This document shows, piece by piece, positions 57,855 to 64,000 of a stretch of DNA of 64,000 nucleotides. The stretch's first letter is position 1. The number at the start of each line of letters is the position of its first letter. The notes beneath the pieces are model-generated. The model worked only from the letters and a program-made list of their open reading frames with translations. It was not told where the DNA came from and searched no databases. The stretch is from Gemmataceae bacterium (GTDB lineage Bacteria; Planctomycetota; Planctomycetia; Gemmatales; Gemmataceae): positions 34,610 through 98,609 of the forward strand of contig SHZY01000001.1 of NCBI GenBank assembly GCA_009692065.1. Reading direction: 5' to 3'. The position numbers were made by a program, and so were the translations under genes.

Positions 57855-59984
57855 ATGACATTGCTCCATCTGGAACCCTTGCCGCCGCGCACGACGAAGG
57901 GGGAAATCCTTCGCCTGCTATGCACGGCCGGCGGGCTGCGGCGCGAGCAGGTCGGGCGCATCGATTTGCAGGGAGCGACCGTCGTCATCGAGGTGCCGGA
58001 TGGATCCGAAGCCCGCGTGGTCAAGGCTCTTGATGGGACGGGTTTCAAGGAGCGGCGTCTGCGTGCCTGGTGTACCGGGAGCAGCGCTTCGCCTGCCGAC
58101 GCCAACGATCACTTTCAGCGTCTCGCTCGGCTCTTGCACCTGGAGTCGCAAGCGGAGGCCCAGCAGATTCTGGAAAACGCGGGATCTGCGGCAGAACGCA
58201 CCGGCGATTGCCTCGTTGGGCTCGTCGTGGTCGAGGAAACGTCGGGACTGGGCGGACGCTTCATCTTGACGCTCGCCCGCCGCAATCGCACGTTGCAGTT
58301 GCCATGGAATCGGCTGGAACCAGGGGCGCCGATCCTGCTGTCGGCCATGGGTGCCAAGACGGGAGAGGGGTGGCGCGGCGTCGTCTGCGAGTGCAACCGC
58401 ATGGAGTTGCGGGTGGCCTTGAATGAGCCGCCCGGCGATGAGGAGCGCCCGGCAAGCTATCGGCTCGATCTATCCACCGATGAGACAGCCAGGCAAAGAC
58501 AGATAGCCACGCTCGAGCGTGTCCGAACAGCGACGCGCGATCGTCTCGCCGAGTTGCGCCGCATCCTGCTCGGCGAAACGGCGCCTGCCTTCAAGCCTGA
58601 AACTCCGCTCTTGCCTCTCGATGGTTCCTTGAACACCTCACAGCAAGACGCTATCCGGTTTGCGCTGTCCGCCAGCGACGTGGCCATCCTGCACGGTCCG
58701 CCGGGCACGGGCAAGACGACGGCGGTGATCGAGCTGATTCGCCAGGCCGTGCGGCGTGGGCAGAAGGTGCTGGCATGCGCCCCCAGCAACCTGGCCGTGG
58801 ACAACCTGCTCGAACGCCTCCTGGCAAGCGGCGAGCACGCGGTGCGGCTCGGCCATCCCGCTCGTGTCTTGCCCGCCCTGCGCGAGCATACCCTCGACCT
58901 GATGGTCGAAGACCATGACGACACGCGCCAGGCACGCAAGCTGGCCAAGAAGGCGTTCGGCCTATTTCGCCAGGCGGGCAAGTGGACGCGTGGCAAACCT
59001 GAGCCCGGCCTGCGCCAGCAGCTTCGCCAGGAGGGCCGCGCGCTCTTGGACGACTCGCGTCGCCTCGAATCGCTGGCGGTAGACCGCATCCTGAACGGCG
59101 CGACAGTTCTGTGTGCGACCTTGACCGGGCTGGATAGCGAGATCCTGGGGCAGCGGCAGTTCGACCTGGTCGTCATCGACGAGGCCGCCCAGTGTACGGA
59201 GCCGGTCTGCTGGCTGCCTCTGGTGCGCAGCGGATGCTTGGTGCTGGCGGGCGATCACTGTCAGTTGCCGCCGACGATTCTGTCGCAAGAGGCGGCCGCG
59301 GAAGGCTTCGGCATCAGCCTGATGGAGCGGCTCGTTGGACGATGCGGCCCGCTGGTGACGCGCCGGCTGAATGTGCAGTACCGCATGCACGAAGCAATCA
59401 TGGACTTCTCGTCGCAACAGTTCTATGATGCCGACCTGGAAGCCCACGCTTCCGTGCGCAGCCACCTCCTGTGCGAACTGCCCGGCGTGACCGCCAATCC
59501 GCTGACGCAATCGCCGGTCCAGTTCATCGACACGGCCGGCGCGGGCTACGACGAGCAGCCGGAGCCGACTGGCAAGAGCCGGCTCAACCACCAGGAAGCT
59601 GCGCTGGTTGCTCGTCAAGTGCAGGCTTTGCTGGCTGCCGGCGTCGCGGCCGAGGCGATTGCGGTCATCGCTCCCTACGCCGCGCAAGTTCGGCTCCTGC
59701 GCGAAATGCTGCCGATCGCCGGTCTGGAAATTGACAGCGTGGACGGCTTCCAGGGCCGTGAAAAGGAAGTAGTGGTGCTGTCGCTGGTTCGTTCCAATGC
59801 CGCGGGAGAGGTTGGCTTCCTCGCCGATGTCCGGCGCATGAATGTCGCCATGACCCGCGCCCGCCGCAAGTTGCTGGTGATCGGCGATAGTGCGACGCTA
59901 TCGTGCCATCCGTTTTACCAGAGCATGGTTGCCTACTTCGAATCGATCGGAGCTTACCGTTCGGTCTGGGAAGAGGCAAGTTAG
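57855..59984 (+). CDS. SF1 UPF1-like/IGHMBP2-type AAA DNA/RNA helicase
   Basis: Walker A 'LHGPPGTGKTTAVIELI', 'LACAPSNLAVDNLLERL', 'LVVIDEAAQCTEP', 'LAGDHCQLPPTI', 'LNVQYRMHEAIMDFSS', 'SVDGFQGREKEVVVLSLVRSN', 'RRMNVAMTRARRKLLVIGD'. Confidence 0.95.
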   Translation: MTLLHLEPLPPRTTKGEILRLLCTAGGLRREQVGRIDLQGATVVIEVPDGSEARVVKALDGTGFKERRLRAWCTGSSASPADANDHFQRLARLLHLESQAEAQQILENAGSAAERTGDCLVGLVVVEETSGLGGRFILTLARRNRTLQLPWNRLEPGAPILLSAMGAKTGEGWRGVVCECNRMELRVALNEPPGDEERPASYRLDLSTDETARQRQIATLERVRTATRDRLAELRRILLGETAPAFKPETPLLPLDGSLNTSQQDAIRFALSASDVAILHGPPGTGKTTAVIELIRQAVRRGQKVLACAPSNLAVDNLLERLLASGEHAVRLGHPARVLPALREHTLDLMVEDHDDTRQARKLAKKAFGLFRQAGKWTRGKPEPGLRQQLRQEGRALLDDSRRLESLAVDRILNGATVLCATLTGLDSEILGQRQFDLVVIDEAAQCTEPVCWLPLVRSGCLVLAGDHCQLPPTILSQEAAAEGFGISLMERLVGRCGPLVTRRLNVQYRMHEAIMDFSSQQFYDADLEAHASVRSHLLCELPGVTANPLTQSPVQFIDTAGAGYDEQPEPTGKSRLNHQEAALVARQVQALLAAGVAAEAIAVIAPYAAQVRLLREMLPIAGLEIDSVDGFQGREKEVVVLSLVRSNAAGEVGFLADVRRMNVAMTRARRKLLVIGDSATLSCHPFYQSMVAYFESIGAYRSVWEEAS

Positions 59985-60205
59985 CCCTTGCCACCAACCG
60001 GGGACGAATAGATACGTAGTCCGGTTAGCTCGCCAAGCACCGGCCTGCCATCTTGCGAACGCCAGGCCTCAAAATGTCTCGGTAGGCCGAATCCCCTAGG
60101 AAGGGCAGAAATCAGCTTGATGCTAACGGATTACTTGCTAAAGTCACTGAAGTTACGCGCCCTCCTGGAGCCGCCTTGCCACACACATGCAAAAGGATTC
60201 TTGCG

Positions 60206-61600
60206 ATGCCTCAGCAAGAACTCGCTCATCGCCACACGATTGGCATGTCGCGCCGCGAACTCTTGCAAGTCGGCTACTCCGGGCTGATCGGCATGGGCCT
60301 GCCCGCGCTGCTTGCCAACCAGGCGCGGACGGCTGAAAGCACTGCGCCCCGAGCTCGCAGCGTCATCCTCATTTTTCTCACTGGCGCGCCCAGCCACCTC
60401 GACATGTTCGACCTGAAGCCCGACGCCCCGGAATCGGTGCGAGGCTCCTTTCAGCCAATCGCCACCCGCGCGGTGGGAGTGCAGATTTGCGAACACCTGC
60501 CAAGGCTCGCCGCTCGGGCCGACAAGTTCGCCATCGTCCGCTCCATGACCCATGGCTTGCCCAGCCATGAGCATGCCACCCACATGGTGCTGACGGGCAT
60601 CGACAAGATGCCGCTCGGGTCCACCCACATGGCCTCACGCCACGATTGGCCCTGCTATGCGTCCGGGCTGAACTACGTTCGCCCGCGCCGCGACGGCTTT
60701 CCGAGCGGCGTCATGATGCCGACCTATTTGAACAACGGCTACGGCTTCTCCGGTCAAAATGCCGGCTTCCTCGGCGCGAGGCATGACCCCTGGCAGGTGC
60801 GCGAGGATCCGAACAGTCCGAATTTCCGCGTCGAGAACCTGAATCTTCCCGTGGGTCTGTCGATCCGCGATCTCGACGATCGTCGTCGGCTCTTGGTGCA
60901 GGTGGACCAGCAGCGTTCAGGCCTCGATCGCGCCCGAGCCGTGGGCGATTACACCAGCCAGCAGCAACAGGCGTTTTCCATGCTCACCACGAGCGAGATC
61001 GGCCGGGCCTTCGCTATCGATCGTGAACCTACCGCGGTGCGTGACCGTTACGGCCGACATATGTTTGGGCAGTCGCTGTTGCTCGCGCGCCGGCTGGTCG
61101 AGGCGGGCGTGCCGATCGTCCAGGCCAACATGGGGACCATGAACAACTGGGATACGCACAACGCCAACTGCGCTCAACTCAAGGATCGCCTGCTGCCCCC
61201 ACTCGATCAGGGTGTGGCCGCGCTGCTCGATGATCTGGACACCCGCGGCCTGCTCGACGAAACGCTCATCGTGATGGTAGGAGAGTTTGGCCGCACGCCT
61301 CAGCTCGGCGGCAATGTCGGCACGCCCAGCTATGTCCCGGATGGCCGCGACCACTGGGCCGGCGTCTTCTTCGCCGTGTTCGCCGGCGCCGGCGTGCGCG
61401 GCGGCCAGGTGATCGGCAGCTCGGACCGCATCGCCGCCTACCCTGCCGCCAATCCCTACTACCCCTCCAACCTCGGCGCCACCATCTACCGCACGCTCGG
61501 CGTCGATCCACGCACGACAATTGCCGACCGCTTGAATCGGCCCATGCACTTGAATGAGGGGGAGATTATTGCGCCGCTTTTCAGCGGGGCGATCAATTGA
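60206..61600 (+). CDS. DUF1501 domain-containing protein
   Basis: 'MSRRELLQVGYSGLIGMGLPALLA', 'VILIFLTGAPSHLDMFDLKPDAPESVRG', 'WDTHNANC', 'LIVMVGEFGRTPQLGG'. Confidence 0.95.
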   Translation: MPQQELAHRHTIGMSRRELLQVGYSGLIGMGLPALLANQARTAESTAPRARSVILIFLTGAPSHLDMFDLKPDAPESVRGSFQPIATRAVGVQICEHLPRLAARADKFAIVRSMTHGLPSHEHATHMVLTGIDKMPLGSTHMASRHDWPCYASGLNYVRPRRDGFPSGVMMPTYLNNGYGFSGQNAGFLGARHDPWQVREDPNSPNFRVENLNLPVGLSIRDLDDRRRLLVQVDQQRSGLDRARAVGDYTSQQQQAFSMLTTSEIGRAFAIDREPTAVRDRYGRHMFGQSLLLARRLVEAGVPIVQANMGTMNNWDTHNANCAQLKDRLLPPLDQGVAALLDDLDTRGLLDETLIVMVGEFGRTPQLGGNVGTPSYVPDGRDHWAGVFFAVFAGAGVRGGQVIGSSDRIAAYPAANPYYPSNLGATIYRTLGVDPRTTIADRLNRPMHLNEGEIIAPLFSGAIN

Positions 61601-61612
61601 AGGTGGAAATCA

Positions 61613-61757
61613 AGTTAGAGTCTATCCAGGAAGTCTTGGATCGGGAGGGCGAGGCTCCTGCCGAGCCGTTTGGACGTTGAGTTTTCCGCGGCTTCACGGC
61701 TCGGCAGGAGCCTCGCCCTCCCGAAAAACAGCCTTTCCGGATAGACTCTTAATTCGA
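61613..61757. repeat. MITE-like element: outer inverted repeat ('TAGAGTCTATCCAGGAA' / 'TTCCGGATAGACTCTTA') enclosing a family C palindrome (61642-61723)
   Basis: Nested complementary arms between the convergent DUF1501 genes; inner arms 27 bp and perfect. Confidence 0.88.
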
Positions 61758-61763
61758 CCTTGG

Positions 61764-63220
61764 TCATGCAATGACCAAGCCGGCAACCGGTTCGCCATCG
61801 TAAATGTGGTGCGGGCGGTCCAGCTCGTCCTTCCAGGCTGCGGTGGCAGGAATGCCCAGGGCATGATAGATGGTGGCGGCCAGGTTCTCCGGCCTCTGCG
61901 GATTGTCGGCCGGATACGCGCCGTTGCGATCCGACGCACCGACGACGACACCCTGCCTGATCCCACCGCCGGCCAGGAACACCGTCTGCACCGCACCCCA
62001 GTGGTCTCGGCCAGGAACTCTGGCCTCGCCCGTGCCGGCGTTGACGCGCGGCGTACGTCCCATTTCGCCGCACATCACGATGAGCGTTTCGTCGAGCAAG
62101 CCGCGTGCATCGAGATCGTCGATCAGGGCAGACAGGCCGCGGTCGGTCGGCGGCAGCAGGCAATTGCGGAGCAGCGGGAAATTGTTCTCGTGCGTATCCC
62201 ATGTCTCATTGTTGCCCAGGTTCACCTGGACCAGCGTCACTCCCGCTTCGATGAGTTGCCTGGCCATCAGCAGCGACCAGCCAAAGGCATTGCGTCCGTA
62301 ACGATCGAGGACGCGAGGATCGGCGCTCTCCACGTCAAACGCCCGCTGGACGTGAGAATCGGTGAGGAGCGAAAGCGCGGCCTGGCGATAGCGATCGAAC
62401 GATTCCACGGACGCGGCACGATGCATCTCACGCCGTTGCTGGTCCAACATCCTTCGCAGCCCATCGCGATTCGTTAGCTGCGAACGCGTCAGGCCCTGCG
62501 GCAAACTGAGATTCGGCGTCTGGAAACGGAGATTCGGGTTTCGCTCCCGCCCGCGGACAAAGTGGAACTCGAATTCCGGGTAGGCGCCATAGGACCTTGG
62601 GTTGAAGGGGGACGCTTCAATAAACCACGGATCGCGCCGGCTCCCCATCATGCCGCCGAACTGGCCGGGAATCACGCGTCCGGTTTGATGAATCAGCCGC
62701 TCGGGGAGGACAATCGCCGGGGGTAGATTGTTGGTACGCGGCGCCAGGGCGGCGCCCACCACCGACGCAATGGACGGCCAGTCGCCCGGTTCCGGCCGGC
62801 TCGAGTTAAACCCTTGAGGCATCGGCGTGCGGCCCGACAGGATGGCCATGTGCCCCTGGGAGTGTTCGTTGTACGGCGTGGTCAGCGAACGAATCAGGCT
62901 CCACTTGTTGCTGCGTTCGGCAAGCATCGGCAAATGTTCGCAGATGCGTATTCCAGGCGTCCGCGTGGCAATCGGCGCGAACTCCCCGCGGATGCCGTCG
63001 GGAGTGTCCGGTTTGGGATCGAAGCTATCATGCTGAGTCAGACCGCCGGAGAGGAACACGAAGATGACCGATTTCGCACGCCCTGCGCCAGGCCTGGTCG
63101 ATACCCGGTCCGCAGCACGTAGCGCCGACGCGTGATTCATACCCAGACCGAGCAAGCCAATAGCTCCCGCCTGAAGCGCCGCGCGACATCTGCGGATGGT
63201 GACAGTCGTTCGACAGGAAC
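61764..63220 (-). pseudogene. DUF1501 domain-containing gene with possible N-terminal frameshift
   Basis: Main ORF 61764..63155. In frame upstream it reads 'CSCRTTVTIRRCRAALQAGAIGLLGLGMNHASALRAAD', but the RBS-associated ATG (63220) is in another frame. Confidence 0.65.
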
Positions 63221-63359
63221 ATGCGAATCTCTCCTGCGGGCCTTTTCACGGCTAGTGGCGCGACAGTGCAGCTATTCTATCTTTTCGACCGACTTAGCGT
63301 CCATTGTGGATGCTACTCGGCCAGCTTGAAGCTGTCCATCACGATGGACTGATCGCCGA

Positions 63360-63423
63360 GAAAAGGGGGTGGGAGTCGAATAATACGTTCTTATATTTCG
63401 TAATATACGACTCCCGACCCCTT
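63360..63423. repeat. Imperfect inverted repeat 'AAAAGGGGGTGGGAGTCG...CGACTCCCGACCCCTTTT'
   Basis: Complementary arms; AT-rich centre. Confidence 0.82.
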
Positions 63424-63721
63424 TTCTGCCCCGTTATTCACCGCAGAGGCACAGAGAAAACCAAGTGTAAGGAGTTGCGGCGAATTCTTGGCTTGATAAA
63501 CGGTGACAAAGTGTATTCTGCCTGCAAATTCTGTAGCTATTCACGGGCAGCAGGCTTTGGCTTGTCCTGTTTTGGGCCAGTGAGCCTCCTATTGCAGACG
63601 ACGTTCTGGAGCAGATTCAGACTTCGAGGTGAGGGGTTCTTGAGGTTTTTTTGCGGGCCTGATTTTGGCAGGCCCGCCGTTTTTGACGCAACTTGCTGTT
63701 CTTTCGCGACTTGAGAAAAGA

Positions 63722-63767
63722 GGCCCCTCCCGGATTCGAACCGGGGATGGCGGATTTGCAATCCACG
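63722..63767 (-). tRNA. Truncated tRNA-Cys (3' half only, GCA anticodon)
   Basis: Minus strand 'GTGGATTGCAAATCCGCCATCCCCGGTTCGAATCCGGGAGGGGCC' contains anticodon and T arms; no matching acceptor/D-arm 5' half upstream. Confidence 0.65.
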
Positions 63768-64000
63768 GGACGATTCCGTAAGTCCCGATTCCAGCCTACC
63801 TTGCGATGACGACCACGCAAAAGCCCGCAGTAGAGACCGCAGTAGAACCAAAATCGACCCCAATCTGCAACGCTTACTCGACGCCTGGCCGACGCTGCCT
63901 GATCCGATCAAAGTGGGTATCATAGCAATGGTACGCTTTGCCACGCCGAACGCGGACGGTACGTCATGATCGGCGCGGAGATGCCCTGCCCGTTGCCTAC

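Noticed and set aside
63722-63800. Complete tRNA-Cys gene
   Set aside because: The acceptor 5' strand (GGCCCCT) and D-arm are not found upstream of the anticodon arm, so only a 3' half is supported.

Overview
GC-rich window that looks planctomycete (probably Gemmataceae-like, by inference): four DUF1501 genes, a DUF1549/DUF1553 gene, a YTV-type Cys-rich surface protein, sulfatase/FGE, DUF1080, Gfo/Idh/MocA and a zinc-ribbon/FHA/VWA set. Housekeeping genes include mutS, lysA and hemF. Main points of interest: (1) a type II FAS/PKS-like cluster (about 11.0-20.3 kb) with a canonical ketosynthase beside a KS paralogue whose active-site Cys is Glu, two hotdog dehydratases (one lacking the catalytic Glu), an unusual ACP, an alpha/beta hydrolase and a GH3-family adenylate-forming enzyme; (2) a candidate selenoprotein (exported thioredoxin-like, in-frame TGA in a C-G-U context, with a small stem-loop just downstream); (3) many families of large intergenic inverted repeats, several of which have been taken into coding sequences (mutS tail, GT2/ArnT junction, DUF1553 and cytochrome-like proteins, RHH tail); (4) gene decay: frameshifted xisH, truncated DUF1553 and PQQ genes fused tail to tail, DUF1501 3' remnants around a toxin-antitoxin pair, an amber codon in a signal peptide, a truncated IS66 transposase and a truncated tRNA-Cys. 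All calls come from reading the sequence and the supplied ORFs; no database search was run.
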